Source: Sulfurovum sp.
Lineage (GTDB): Bacteria > Campylobacterota > Campylobacteria > Campylobacterales > Sulfurovaceae
Direction: 5' to 3'
Length of the DNA: 36,147 bases
NCBI GenBank assembly: GCA_026991605.1
Contig: JALXBG010000152.1
Location: 1-36,147 of the forward strand
Below are positions 1 to 10,108 of this stretch, piece after piece. The position numbers and the translations under genes were made by a program. Each line of letters starts with the position of its first letter. Position 1 is the stretch's first letter. The notes beneath the pieces are model-generated. The model was given only the letters and a program-made list of their open reading frames with translations. It made no database searches and had not been told where the DNA came from.

Positions 1-172
1 CAAGCGCTTTGGAGATAGCCTCTTTCGCTGCCCAATACCCTGCGATACTTTCCATCTTCTTTAATGTCACTATTTCATCTTCTACAAGAAAGCGTTTTTT
101 AAAAGTATCACCATATTTTTCCAAGAGCGTTTCGATACGGTTTATCTGTATAATATCTGTTCCAATTTTCAT
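1..172 (-). CDS. acpS: Holo-[acyl-carrier-protein] synthase, partial (runs off the window start)
   Basis: Reverse complement of 1-172 reads MKIGTDIIQINRIETLLEKYGDTFKKRFLVEDEIVTLKKMESIAGYWAAKEAISKALG; N-terminal GxDIxxIxRI and (A)AKEAxSKALG motifs of AcpS. Confidence 0.9.
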   Translation of the reverse strand, partial: MKIGTDIIQINRIETLLEKYGDTFKKRFLVEDEIVTLKKMESIAGYWAAKEAISKAL

Positions 173-245
173 AAATATAGTGTATCTAAAGATAGTTTAA
201 GGGGGTAAGCTTATGCGTAAAAATATTTTATACTTTTAAAGTTGT

Positions 246-770
246 TTATATTTGTTTGGGCATATAATATTTGAATTGTTTTGGTGATATGAAAAAATTT
301 GTTTTTCCATGACATTTATATTTTATGTCATTCCATGAGTCAATGTCTAAATTTATTGATAATACGCCTAGTGTAGGAAATTTACTCATGTTAGCATCAT
401 CTTGTAAAATATTGGCAAGTTCGGTTAATGCAGGATTATGCCCTACTAATAAAATACTATCATGAAAATTTTCCTGTAACGATAAAACATTAATAATCAT
501 TTCGGGTGGAGTAAGATATAGTTCTTCCATATATTGTATATTGTTTGTATATGAAAGTTCTTTTGCAATAAGATCAGCAGTAAGTTGTGTTCGAAGTGAT
601 GCACTAGAGAGAATAAGGTCTATTTTAGTTTGACGAAGCTTAAGATAGGAACTAATAGTTTTAAGATCCAAAATACCACGTTTTTTTAATCCTCTTTCAA
701 AATCCCTTTGTGTGCTATTACTCCAATCTGATTTTCCATGTCTTACTAAGTATAATGTTTTTATAGTCAA
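246..770 (-). CDS. sixA: SixA-like phosphohistidine phosphatase (histidine phosphatase superfamily)
   Basis: LYLVRHGKSDW RHG motif and LLVGHNPALTELA second histidine motif; short single-domain size. Confidence 0.85.
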   Translation of the reverse strand: MTIKTLYLVRHGKSDWSNSTQRDFERGLKKRGILDLKTISSYLKLRQTKIDLILSSASLRTQLTADLIAKELSYTNNIQYMEELYLTPPEMIINVLSLQENFHDSILLVGHNPALTELANILQDDANMSKFPTLGVLSINLDIDSWNDIKYKCHGKTNFFISPKQFKYYMPKQI

Positions 771-886
771 TCCTTTAAATGCTGGTACTTATAGTCTAAC
801 AATTATTGTTTCAACAAAAGATAATCTATATCAAGAGAATAAAAAATTATATTTGTCATAATATATTCAAATAACTTTTTGGGAAT

Positions 887-2983
887 ATGATGAAGCGACT
901 AAATATCGATATAAAAAAAGAATTAACAGAATTAGAATTTAAAGATATAATTCGTATTTGTGAAACCCAATTTAACAAAGAGAATGATATAAGACAAATA
1001 GTTGTAGGCTGTGAAGAAAAAATAAAAGAAATTATTCCTGCAAAAGATGTGTGTGTATTGGTAGTTAATCAGAAAAAAAATGTTTATGAACTACCTACCT
1101 GTAAAAAAACTATCCCCATTGATACAACTTTAGAAAGTATGTTGTCAGAATGTTATAAAACAAAACAACCTTTAATTTTAAATGATGTTACACGAAGTTT
1201 TTTATATAACAAAAAACAAGATAATTTATTAAATTTAGATTTAAAAGACTTATTACTTGTACCAATAATTGATGATAGCAAAGATAAAAATATTTTAGCG
1301 ATAATATGGGCAGCTACCAAGGAGGGTAATTGGAATCAGTATACCCAAAAAGATCTTGAGTATATGACACGGTTTTCTATGTTTTTGAAAAATTTTTTTA
1401 AAGAAAAAGATATGGTATCTGAGGTTAATACTGAAGATACAAGTTTTTTAGATTGTATGGAATCTTATAAAAAACTGAATGCTAAAATGAGAAGATCGGA
1501 AGAATATTTTGCAACAATTATTCACGATGTACGAACTCCAATGAATGCAGTTATGGGATTTCTTGAATTGTTAAATCTAAAAGAAAACGATAAAGAAAAA
1601 AAAGAATATTTAGATACTGCACTAAAAAGTGCTGATATGATGGTGACACTCATTAATGATGCTTTAGATATTTCAAAAATAGCCAGTGGAAAAATGAATA
1701 TAGAACAGGTTTCTTTTTCTGTATTAGATGAGTTAAGTGATGTTGCAAAGTTGTTTTACAACACCGCAAAAAAGAAAGGCATCTCTTTAAGTGCATTTTA
1801 TGATCCTAATATTCCCATGGAGATTTTATCTGATTATCATAGGATTAAACAAATAATGAATAATTTGTTAAGTAATGCGATTAAGTTTACACCTGAAAAA
1901 GGAAAAATACTACTAGAGTTACATTATGATAAGGAGAGAGATGGATTAACAGTCCTGGTCAAAGATAATGGTATTGGAATAGTAAAAGAGATGCAGAAAA
2001 ATATTTTTACTCCGTATAGACAAGAAAAAAATTCTACTTCTAGAGAATATGGTGGTACAGGACTGGGGTTAAGTATTTCACAGCAACTTGCTGTACTTCT
2101 AGGAGGCAAATTAGAATTAGAAAGTAAAGAAGGAGATGGTAGTGATTTTTATTTTACTATACCTTGTAAAACAACAAAAGAGAGCAAAGTATCTATAGAT
2201 GTAGCAAAATTCAATAAACAAAAAATCATGTTAGTCCTTTCTAGCGATATATGGGTCATGAAAACTTCACTTAAGCCTTATTTATCCTATTCTAATGCCA
2301 TTATTGAAGAAGTCCCTAGTCATTTATTGAAAGCATTACTTAGCAGAGAATTTGATATCTTAATTATATTTAAGTCAGAAGCGTTTAAATATGAAAAGAT
2401 TGTACAAAAAATTTTAGAACGCAATCAAAATGTTTTAATTATTGGAGATACTTTTCTTGGTGATGATTGTCATTTTATTGGAAATGTGAAACGATTAAAT
2501 TTACCAATATTACCACAAGATATGTATCGTAAAATGTCAGATTTACTTTTTCCTCATATAAATAAGGAAATGGAAAAAAAATTATATAATAATTTGGTTG
2601 ATATGGAAGGAAAAAATGTTTTAGTCGTAGATGATAGTAATATTAACTTGAAATTTATGAAAGAAGTTTTAAAAACGGTGAAAATAGAATCGGTATTGGC
2701 ATTTAATGGGAAAGAGGCTATTAAAAAATTTAAAGATAATAAAGCTATTGATCTAATCTTTATAGATGAAAATATGCCTGGCATGTTAGGAAGTGAAGCA
2801 ATAAAATATATACGAGATATTGAAAATAAAAATGATTTAAAAAGAACTACCATAATTGGTTTGACAGGAGATACAGACCAAGATACTAAGAAGTATATAT
2901 TAAAACAGGGTGCAGATGATGTTTTAACAAAACCTATACAAATTAAAGAAATCATGAATATAATTACTCATTATATTCGTTGA
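887..2983 (+). CDS. Hybrid sensor histidine kinase: GAF-like N-terminus, HisKA, HATPase, degenerate receiver, C-terminal receiver
   Basis: H-box IIHDVRTPMNAVMGF; N-box NNLLSNAIKFT; DNGIGI; GGTGLGLSIS; C-terminal VLVVDDSNINLKFM ... LIFIDENMPG ... LTKP receiver. Confidence 0.9.
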   Translation: MMKRLNIDIKKELTELEFKDIIRICETQFNKENDIRQIVVGCEEKIKEIIPAKDVCVLVVNQKKNVYELPTCKKTIPIDTTLESMLSECYKTKQPLILNDVTRSFLYNKKQDNLLNLDLKDLLLVPIIDDSKDKNILAIIWAATKEGNWNQYTQKDLEYMTRFSMFLKNFFKEKDMVSEVNTEDTSFLDCMESYKKLNAKMRRSEEYFATIIHDVRTPMNAVMGFLELLNLKENDKEKKEYLDTALKSADMMVTLINDALDISKIASGKMNIEQVSFSVLDELSDVAKLFYNTAKKKGISLSAFYDPNIPMEILSDYHRIKQIMNNLLSNAIKFTPEKGKILLELHYDKERDGLTVLVKDNGIGIVKEMQKNIFTPYRQEKNSTSREYGGTGLGLSISQQLAVLLGGKLELESKEGDGSDFYFTIPCKTTKESKVSIDVAKFNKQKIMLVLSSDIWVMKTSLKPYLSYSNAIIEEVPSHLLKALLSREFDILIIFKSEAFKYEKIVQKILERNQNVLIIGDTFLGDDCHFIGNVKRLNLPILPQDMYRKMSDLLFPHINKEMEKKLYNNLVDMEGKNVLVVDDSNINLKFMKEVLKTVKIESVLAFNGKEAIKKFKDNKAIDLIFIDENMPGMLGSEAIKYIRDIENKNDLKRTTIIGLTGDTDQDTKKYILKQGADDVLTKPIQIKEIMNIITHYIR

Positions 2984-3012
2984 AAAGTGTAAGACAATAG
3001 AGTCTACACTTT
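2984..3012. terminator. Inverted repeat between convergent genes, possible bidirectional terminator
   Basis: AAAGTGTA (2984-2991) ... TACACTTT (3005-3012), flanked by converging CDS. Confidence 0.45.
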
Positions 3013-3017
3013 ATATC

Positions 3018-3383
3018 CTATGCAAGTGCATCAACAGCTTGTGGAAGTATTTTTTTAAGAGCCATTTTTCCTAAAGCAACATTTCCATCACTAGTAAAAA
3101 CTGCAAAGATATGGAGGTGCACTCTTGAATCTTCCCCTGAGCATCCCATGAGTATTACTGCTTTTTCTGTGTGTATTTCCATGATTTGAGTAGCACCAAG
3201 TTTCAGGTTTTTAGATATAGCATGAGAATCCCTAAAAATATCATTAAATGTAGCAGAAGTTGCTTCTAAATCACCAGAGAGTTTAGCTGCATCACATACT
3301 AAACATTCCCCAGTATAATTGCTTATAGCACCACCCAAATATCCCTTAACTGAAGCAAGACTTTCTAATATCGTTTCATCCAT
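3018..3383 (-). CDS. Roadblock/LC7-like small protein
   Basis: 121 aa; size and pattern (GGAISNYTGECLVCDA ... VILMGCSG ... HLHIFAVFTSDGNVALGKMALKK) resemble Roadblock/LC7 domains. Confidence 0.55.
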   Translation of the reverse strand: MDETILESLASVKGYLGGAISNYTGECLVCDAAKLSGDLEATSATFNDIFRDSHAISKNLKLGATQIMEIHTEKAVILMGCSGEDSRVHLHIFAVFTSDGNVALGKMALKKILPQAVDALA

Positions 3384-3488
3384 AAATATTCCTTTATATT
3401 GTTATCTTTTAACTATAAATATATAGCCTAAAATAAAGTATACAGGTTTTTATTTTTTTACTAGTTGATATATATCAAGTTATATGTT

Positions 3489-4835
3489 TTACATCCATTC
3501 AACTACTTTAGAAACTTCATCAGCTACAAAACATTTGACTTTTGTTTCTTCCATAGGTTTGTTAGGAATGACTGCTTTTGTAAACCCTTGAGTCTCTATC
3601 TCTTTGAGACGTTGGGAGAGTCCTAGCACTTCACGTATTTCTCCAGTAAGGCTCACCTCACCTAAAAAGAGTGTCTCAGAACTTAGCTCTCTGTTTCTAT
3701 AGCTACTGAGAATAGCTGCAATAATGGCAAGGTCAGCAGAAGGATCATTAATCTTGATACCTCCTGAGACATTGATAAAGACATCATAGGTACCAAGTGG
3801 TAGGTCAAGTTTTTTCTCAAGGAGTGCTAGAAGCATCCCTAAACGGTTGTTGTCAAAGCCTGTGGAACTTCGTTTGGCATGTCCATAAGATTCAGAGACG
3901 AGTGCCTGCACTTCTATGATAATAGGACGAGAACCCTCCATAATGACGGTTAGCGCAGAGCCTGATTGAAGTTTTTCTTTGTTGAAAAATTTACCTGCCA
4001 TTGACTTAGCATCATTAAGCCCCTCTTTGTTCATCTCAAAGATACCTACCTCATTGGTAGCACCAAAACGGTTTTTAAACCCTCTAAGCAGTCTGAGGTC
4101 TGAGTTTGTATCTCCTTCAAAATAGAGTACGGTATCTACCATATGCTCAAGAACTCTTGGCCCTGCTATGGAGCCGTCTTTTGTAATATGCCCTATGATA
4201 AAAATGGGGATATGTAATGATTTTGCAATACGCATTAAATCAAACGTAATCGTACGTACCTGTGTCACAGAGCCCGGTGCAGAGGGTGTTTCATCTGAGT
4301 AGAGTGTTTGAATGGAGTCAACGACAATGAGTTCGTAGTTCTGATTACTTATTTCAGCAATGACAGAGGAGAGGTTTATCTCTGGAAGCAAGAAAAGATT
4401 GTCATGGTTCGCTTCAAGACGGTTTGCACGTAGTTTTATCTGCCCAGCAGACTCTTCTCCTGAGACATAGAGTACTTTTTGGGATGCACGAGCGAGATTG
4501 CCTGCTATTTTTAAAAGCAGTGTCGATTTACCAACTCCAGGACTTCCCCCTATAAGCGTAAGAGAACCAGGTACTATACCCCCACCAAGTACAAGGTCAA
4601 GCTCTCTGCTTCCTGAAGTAAATCGGGTAATATTGTCTTCTTCTATTTGTGTAATGGGTTTTGCTTTTGAAAGTGCTGTTGTACTACTACTGGAAGTCTC
4701 TTTTAAAAACTTTATCTGTTCGGTACTGAGCTCTATCATACTCTCCCACTCATTACAAGAGGTACATTTACCCATCCAGCGTGGTGATTGAAATCCACAT
4801 GATTGGCACTCAAAGAGTGTTTTTTTCTTTGCCAT
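3489..4835 (-). CDS. radA: DNA repair protein RadA; start chosen at the ATG of MAKKKTLFECQSCGFQSPRWMGKC
   Basis: N-terminal zinc finger CQSCG..CTSC, GGSPGVGKSTLLLKIA Walker A, RadA KNRFG motif, Lon-like C-terminal domain. SD-like AGGAGTA precedes the internal ATG, so the longer ORF start is unlikely. Confidence 0.95.
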   Translation of the reverse strand: MAKKKTLFECQSCGFQSPRWMGKCTSCNEWESMIELSTEQIKFLKETSSSSTTALSKAKPITQIEEDNITRFTSGSRELDLVLGGGIVPGSLTLIGGSPGVGKSTLLLKIAGNLARASQKVLYVSGEESAGQIKLRANRLEANHDNLFLLPEINLSSVIAEISNQNYELIVVDSIQTLYSDETPSAPGSVTQVRTITFDLMRIAKSLHIPIFIIGHITKDGSIAGPRVLEHMVDTVLYFEGDTNSDLRLLRGFKNRFGATNEVGIFEMNKEGLNDAKSMAGKFFNKEKLQSGSALTVIMEGSRPIIIEVQALVSESYGHAKRSSTGFDNNRLGMLLALLEKKLDLPLGTYDVFINVSGGIKINDPSADLAIIAAILSSYRNRELSSETLFLGEVSLTGEIREVLGLSQRLKEIETQGFTKAVIPNKPMEETKVKCFVADEVSKVVEWM

Positions 4836-4967
4836 TGAATTACTCCTAAATCTTAATAAGTATATTGTAAAGTAATTTTTTCTTAAAGTGCAAAAATATG
4901 TCAAATTGACATATTTTTAGCTTTTTATCTCTTTTGGTTATAATTTTAACCATATAGAGGAGTTACA

Positions 4968-5657
4968 GTGACATTTAATGCAATTAAGCAAGCCATATAT
5001 GGTTTGTATCTGACCAATAGTTTTGGACTACGTTTAAAGTACACAGATGACCCTATGGAGAAAAAGCGTTTGAGACATGCTTACTCGGTTGCACAGCTAG
5101 AAGCACTGAAGGTTACAGTGAAGGTAGAGAATAAAGAAAAGTTGCCTATAGATGGACAATATGTTGTTGTTACAAATCATAGAAGTATCATAGACCCACC
5201 CATTACTGAAGTGGCATTTCAAGATACAGAGATATTTGGTCCTTGGATTTCTAAAAAAGAGCTCTATAACTCTTTCTTTTTTGGTCTTTTTGTACGTCAT
5301 GCAGGCTCTATTTTACTTGATAGGGAAAAGAATCAAATGTCTGGTTTCTTTGCAGATATTAAAGAAGCAGTGAAGCGAGGAGAGTCAATTTTTATCTTTC
5401 CTGAAGGCACACGAAACAAGACAGACCAACCTTTAACAAGTTTTAAAGAGGGGACACGTATTATTGCTTTAAAAAACAGGTTACCCATCTTGCCTCTTTA
5501 TATTAAAACAAATGCAAATGAAGTACTTTCTAATGCACTCAATGATAAAAATTTAAAACAAGAAGTGACTGTAGTTGTGGGAGACCTCATAGACTATAAA
5601 GATAAGAAAAATCTGGAAGTTGCTTATAGGGAGATGTTTCAACTAGAAGTGGATTAG
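4968..5657 (+). CDS. plsC: 1-acyl-sn-glycerol-3-phosphate acyltransferase (PlsC family)
   Basis: VVTNHRSIIDPP (NHxxxxD) and IFPEGTRNK motifs. Confidence 0.85.
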   Translation: MTFNAIKQAIYGLYLTNSFGLRLKYTDDPMEKKRLRHAYSVAQLEALKVTVKVENKEKLPIDGQYVVVTNHRSIIDPPITEVAFQDTEIFGPWISKKELYNSFFFGLFVRHAGSILLDREKNQMSGFFADIKEAVKRGESIFIFPEGTRNKTDQPLTSFKEGTRIIALKNRLPILPLYIKTNANEVLSNALNDKNLKQEVTVVVGDLIDYKDKKNLEVAYREMFQLEVD

Positions 5658-6268
5658 TATTGTGTAAAAGAGTACTCTTTTTCTTTCATATAGGTAATAA
5701 TTTTTTGTATATTTTCTGTATCGTCAATTTCAGAGCTTATTTGCATTTGTGAGGTGTGTTTTGTGAGTGGGCTGATACTCATCTTTATGATAGACTTATC
5801 TGTCTTGAGTATGAGATATCCTTCAGATTTTTTATGCTTGGTGAGTTGCCCTAGTTTTTGATCTGCAATAGCATGTTGAAGTACTTCAAAGGCAATACGG
5901 TTATCCATAAGTAACATAATGTTCTCTTGCTCTGTAATAGATGTTTTTGACGCATTTTGTACTTTTGTTGCTCCTGTCACTACTGTGTCTCTGGATTTGT
6001 TAGCTTTAGACTTTTTGTTATGTTTATCTTTCCGTTCTTTTAGCCCATGGAAGATATCTTTTTTTGGTTGTCTACCCCAACGCATGATTAAGAGAAAGAG
6101 TGCTGTAAAAAGGGAGATGGAAATAGCAATGAAAAACCCGGAGAGTACCCCAAGTCTCATCGCTTTTATAAAGTCATACTCTATTTTGAAATAGAGTACG
6201 GAAGATACGATAAAAAGAGCACTTAATGGAATAAGTAAACCAATAAATAGTTGAAAATAGGCACGCAT
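5654..6268 (-). CDS. Hypothetical membrane protein
   Basis: Two N-terminal hydrophobic helices then a soluble domain; coding by position between plsC and ftsY. Confidence 0.6.
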   Translation of the reverse strand: MRAYFQLFIGLLIPLSALFIVSSVLYFKIEYDFIKAMRLGVLSGFFIAISISLFTALFLLIMRWGRQPKKDIFHGLKERKDKHNKKSKANKSRDTVVTGATKVQNASKTSITEQENIMLLMDNRIAFEVLQHAIADQKLGQLTKHKKSEGYLILKTDKSIIKMSISPLTKHTSQMQISSEIDDTENIQKIITYMKEKEYSFTQY

Positions 6269-6283
6269 AAATTTTATCCTCCC

Positions 6284-7150
6284 CTAGATAAAAATTTCAT
6301 CCAAAATTGTATTAATATAATCATTTGCCTTGAATGTAATAAGGTCATCAGGTTGTTCCCCCGTACCGATATAGAAAATAGGCATTTTTAATTCATCGGC
6401 AATACTGAGTACGGAACCACCTTTGGCAGTACCATCTAGCTTGGTAATGATTATACCATCTATACCTATCATTTCATTAAAGGCTTTTGCCTGGTTGATA
6501 GAAGAGCTTCCTTGTGTACCATCTAAAACAAGCATTTTTCTATGCGGTGTGCCTTCTTTTGCTTTTTTTGCGACACGTATCATCTTTTTAAGCTCTTCAC
6601 TGAGATTGACTTGGGTATGGAGTCTTCCTGCTGTATCTATGATGACATGGTCAAAATCTTTTGCAATGGCTGATTCTATCGTATCATAGACAACAGCTGA
6701 AGGGTCATGTCCTTGTTGTGTTGCAACAATAGGGATATCTAGTTTTGCTGCCCAACGGGTGAGTTGTTCTATCGCTGCTGCACGGAAAGTATCTCCCGCA
6801 CCCAAAATGACCTTTTTACCTTCTTTCTTGTAGCGATTTGCCAGTTTGGAAATGGTAGTTGTCTTTCCTGCACCATTGACCCCTATAATCATCTCAACAA
6901 AGGGTTTGTCATCGCTATGTTTAAAGTCTGCAGTGTATTGGAATACAGAGATAAGTGAATTGAATGCCTGCAAACGGTTGATATTTTCAGGTTGTGCTTC
7001 TAGAAGTCTTTCTACCAAATCATAGTTGACATCTGCCTCAAGTAAGATATCTTCAAATTCATCTTTGGGAATATTTTTACGTTTTTGTGGTGCGACATCT
7101 TTGATGGCATCATTGGTTTTACCCAATACTTTTTTAAATAGATTGAACAT
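6284..7150 (-). CDS. ftsY: Signal recognition particle receptor FtsY
   Basis: GVNGAGKTTTISKLA, GDTFRAAAIEQL, DTAGRLH, TKLDGTAKGG motifs of SRP GTPases. Confidence 0.95.
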   Translation of the reverse strand: MFNLFKKVLGKTNDAIKDVAPQKRKNIPKDEFEDILLEADVNYDLVERLLEAQPENINRLQAFNSLISVFQYTADFKHSDDKPFVEMIIGVNGAGKTTTISKLANRYKKEGKKVILGAGDTFRAAAIEQLTRWAAKLDIPIVATQQGHDPSAVVYDTIESAIAKDFDHVIIDTAGRLHTQVNLSEELKKMIRVAKKAKEGTPHRKMLVLDGTQGSSSINQAKAFNEMIGIDGIIITKLDGTAKGGSVLSIADELKMPIFYIGTGEQPDDLITFKANDYINTILDEIFI

Positions 7151-7202
7151 AATAGTGTTGACCTTTTATAGATTCTTGAAATTTTTTATTTATTTTAACA
7201 TT

Positions 7203-7874
7203 TTATTTTAATGTTTTGATGGCTTCTTCTATATCGTATTCTATCATTTCGATGGGTACGATACCTTCATAGTGTGTAAAGTACTCACCATTGACATACA
7301 TAACACTAAGAGGAATGGGAAAGTTATGGGGTAAATGTAGTGTTTTTGCTGTTAAACTTGCAAAATCATTGTTTTGTGTACTGTTTGAGACATAGTACTT
7401 GATGGTATGCTTTGCAATAAAAGATTTAACAGTAGATGTATCCATAGCATCATGTACTAAAATACCTGCAAGAAAAAGGTGTGTTTGGTATTTTTTCTTT
7501 AAATCATTTAAGTAAGGGATTTCATAGAGGCATGGTGGGCACCATGAGGCAAAAAAAGTGATAAGTACTATAGGTTTGGTATTTTCTTTTATTGTCATAT
7601 GTTGATCTGAAAGATTGATAGTGAAGTGTTTGTTTTTTGTATCAGTTAGTGTGAATGTATCATTAAGAGAGATATTGTTTTTAGGGGTACTTGAGGGTGA
7701 TTTTTTATGTGTAGAGATTTTAAAACTGTCATCTTGTACTATAGTATGTGACTCTTCACCTACTACCTGAGTAGTATTTTCTATAGGGATAGTATTGTGC
7801 TCATTGGTCTTCTCTTCACAGCCTGTGAAAACAAAGAGTAACAGCATGAGAAAAAGAGTAGATGTTTGATGCAT
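7203..7874 (-). CDS. TlpA/thioredoxin-like lipoprotein
   Basis: Lipobox-like LLLFVFTGCEE; VLITFFASWCPPCLYEIPYLNDL with CxxC active site. Confidence 0.85.
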   Translation of the reverse strand: MHQTSTLFLMLLLFVFTGCEEKTNEHNTIPIENTTQVVGEESHTIVQDDSFKISTHKKSPSSTPKNNISLNDTFTLTDTKNKHFTINLSDQHMTIKENTKPIVLITFFASWCPPCLYEIPYLNDLKKKYQTHLFLAGILVHDAMDTSTVKSFIAKHTIKYYVSNSTQNNDFASLTAKTLHLPHNFPIPLSVMYVNGEYFTHYEGIVPIEMIEYDIEEAIKTLK

Positions 7875-7925
7875 GCAGTACCTTTGGCTATAATTTGGAA
7901 GTGATTATAGCAAAAGAGGATTAAG

Positions 7926-8474
7926 ATGACAAAAGAGCATGCAAAAAGTCAATTTAGAAAACACTGTTTACAGCGTTTAAAAAGGGCTTCTGGAAAACGA
8001 GCCTATATAAAAGACAAATATATTTTAGATGTGCTTTATAAAATGGTACATAAAGAGAAGGCTCAAAATATCATGCTGTATTTACCGTTGAAAATGGAGG
8101 TAAATCTTTATCCTCTTATCAAACAACTACGTAAAGAAAAGAGAGTGCTTTATGTGCCGTTTATGGAAGGTACAAGTTTTAGATTGGTAAAATATAGATT
8201 ACCACTGTATAAAAAACAGTTTGGTATTAAAGAACCAAAAGATTCAAAACAAACTAAAAGAAAACAGATAGATATCGCCATTGTACCCATTGTAGGAGTA
8301 GATGCAACACACAGACGTGTTGGATTTGGAAAGGGTATGTATGATAGATTTTTTGAAAAGAATAATAAAAATATAAAAAAAGTCGTTTTTGTAGCACGTG
8401 AATTATGTTATGTAAAAGAGGTTGTAACCGACCATTACGATATCAAGGCGGATATAATTATAACGGGTACCTAG
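7926..8474 (+). CDS. 5-formyltetrahydrofolate cyclo-ligase
   Basis: Family layout with IAIVPIVGVDATHRRVGFGKGMYDRFF motif (VPxxxxD..xxRxGxGxGxYDR). Confidence 0.88.
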   Translation: MTKEHAKSQFRKHCLQRLKRASGKRAYIKDKYILDVLYKMVHKEKAQNIMLYLPLKMEVNLYPLIKQLRKEKRVLYVPFMEGTSFRLVKYRLPLYKKQFGIKEPKDSKQTKRKQIDIAIVPIVGVDATHRRVGFGKGMYDRFFEKNNKNIKKVVFVARELCYVKEVVTDHYDIKADIIITGT

Positions 8475-8505
8475 TGTTAAATAAAGGTGTCCTAGTGTCT
8501 ACATA

Positions 8506-8520
8506 ACGTCCAAAGGACGT
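8506..8520 (+). promoter_or_regulatory. Short hairpin overlapping the putative SD of rny
   Basis: ACGTCC-AAA-GGACGT perfect 6-bp inverted repeat just upstream of ATG 8523; AAAGGA lies in the loop and 3' arm. Confidence 0.4.
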
Positions 8521-8522
8521 AC

Positions 8523-10049
8523 ATGTTAGTAACAATAGGGAGCTCTGCAATAGTTGGAGCCGCCGTAGGTGCAGGCGTAAGCTACCTGTGGTTTAAAAAG
8601 AGTGTTAGCAGTAAATTCAGACACATAGAACTAGAAGCAAAGGCAAAAGCAAAAGCCATAGAAAATGAAGCAGAATTGTTGCTTAAAGCTGCCAATGTCA
8701 AGATAAAAGAGAATGCGATAGAGCAGGAGACACAGTTTCATCAACGTGTGGCAGAAGTAGAAGAGCGTAAGCGCAAGTATATTTTACAGGCTAAAGAGCT
8801 AGAAGCTCAAGAGAAGAGACTCAACCTTTTAGAGCAACATATGCTGGAAAAAGAGAACAACCTTCAGACACTGGAAGAAAAAAGAGAAGATGCTATTGCT
8901 CAAGCTGTAGATGCCATGCAACATATAGCGTCGTTTACAAAAGAAGAAGCCAAAGCATATATCTTAGAAAAGGTAGAAGAACAGAGTCGTTCTGAAGTTG
9001 CAGGTATTGTACGGAAGTATGAACAAGAGGCAAAAAACGAAGGTGAGAAAAAAGCCAACTACATTTTAGCCCAAGCTACTACCCGCTATGCAGGTGACTT
9101 TGCAGGAGAACGTCTGATAAACCTTATCAATCTGCCAAGTGATGAACATAAAGGGCGTATTATCGGAAAAGAGGGAAGAAATATTAAAACCCTTGAGATG
9201 CTTTTAGGGGTGGATATCGTGGTCGATGAAACACCAGGTGTGATACTTGTAAGTTCATTTAACCTTTATAGACGTGCTATTGCTACAAGGGTGATAGAGA
9301 TACTTGTAGAAGATGGACGCATACATCCTGGACGAATAGAAGAGGTACATGAAAAAGTGCTGGCTGAGTTTGAGCAGAAAACCTATGAAGAGGGTGAGAA
9401 TATCCTCATTGATTTAGGACTCTTCCCTATGGCTGAGGAGTTGGTTCGCTTGTTGGGTCGTATGAAGTATCGTGCATCTTATGGTCAAAATGCACTGGCG
9501 CATACCCTTGAAGTAGCGAAACTCGCACGGGTGATGGCTGCTGAGATGGGTGGTGATGAGAAGCTTGCCTTGCGTGCAGGTCTCTTGCATGATATCGGTA
9601 AGGCATTGACACAAGATATGGGTGGTTCGCATGTAGACATTGGGGTAGACTTGTGTAAAAAACATGGAGAACACCCCTCTGTGATAAATGCGATACTTGC
9701 ACACCATGGGCATGAAGAGCCAGACTCTGTAGAGAGTGCTGCTGTCTGCTCTGCCGATAAACTCTCTGCAGCGCGCCCCGGTGCCAGACGTGAAGTGCTT
9801 GAAAGCTTTACAAAACGTGTGAAAGAGGTGGAAGAGATAGCCACATCTAAACCTTACGTCACACAGGCCTATGCTATCAATGCAGGACGTGAGATACGTG
9901 TGATGGTAAATGCACAAAAAATGTCAGACAATGAAGCAGTTTTACTAAGTAAAGAGATAGCCAAAGAGATACAGGATAAAGTACAGTACCCAGGCGAGAT
10001 AAAAGTAAATGTGATTAGAGAGATTCGTGCAACATCTTATGCAAAATAA
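8523..10049 (+). CDS. rny: Ribonuclease Y
   Basis: N-terminal TM plus coiled coil, KH region GRIIGKEGRNIKTLE, HD domain HTLEVAKLA...GLLHDIGKA. Confidence 0.95.
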   Translation: MLVTIGSSAIVGAAVGAGVSYLWFKKSVSSKFRHIELEAKAKAKAIENEAELLLKAANVKIKENAIEQETQFHQRVAEVEERKRKYILQAKELEAQEKRLNLLEQHMLEKENNLQTLEEKREDAIAQAVDAMQHIASFTKEEAKAYILEKVEEQSRSEVAGIVRKYEQEAKNEGEKKANYILAQATTRYAGDFAGERLINLINLPSDEHKGRIIGKEGRNIKTLEMLLGVDIVVDETPGVILVSSFNLYRRAIATRVIEILVEDGRIHPGRIEEVHEKVLAEFEQKTYEEGENILIDLGLFPMAEELVRLLGRMKYRASYGQNALAHTLEVAKLARVMAAEMGGDEKLALRAGLLHDIGKALTQDMGGSHVDIGVDLCKKHGEHPSVINAILAHHGHEEPDSVESAAVCSADKLSAARPGARREVLESFTKRVKEVEEIATSKPYVTQAYAINAGREIRVMVNAQKMSDNEAVLLSKEIAKEIQDKVQYPGEIKVNVIREIRATSYAK

Positions 10050-10108
10050 ATCTTAATCGCGTTATAATTTAGGAATATGATGTACTAATTAATATACGAA
10101 GGATATAG

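Noticed and set aside
9-200. 63-aa plus-strand ORF in the ORF track
   Set aside because: Antisense to the clear partial acpS coding sequence on the minus strand.
9414-9917. Three overlapping minus-strand ORFs inside rny
   Set aside because: Shadow ORFs antisense to the conserved HD domain of RNase Y.
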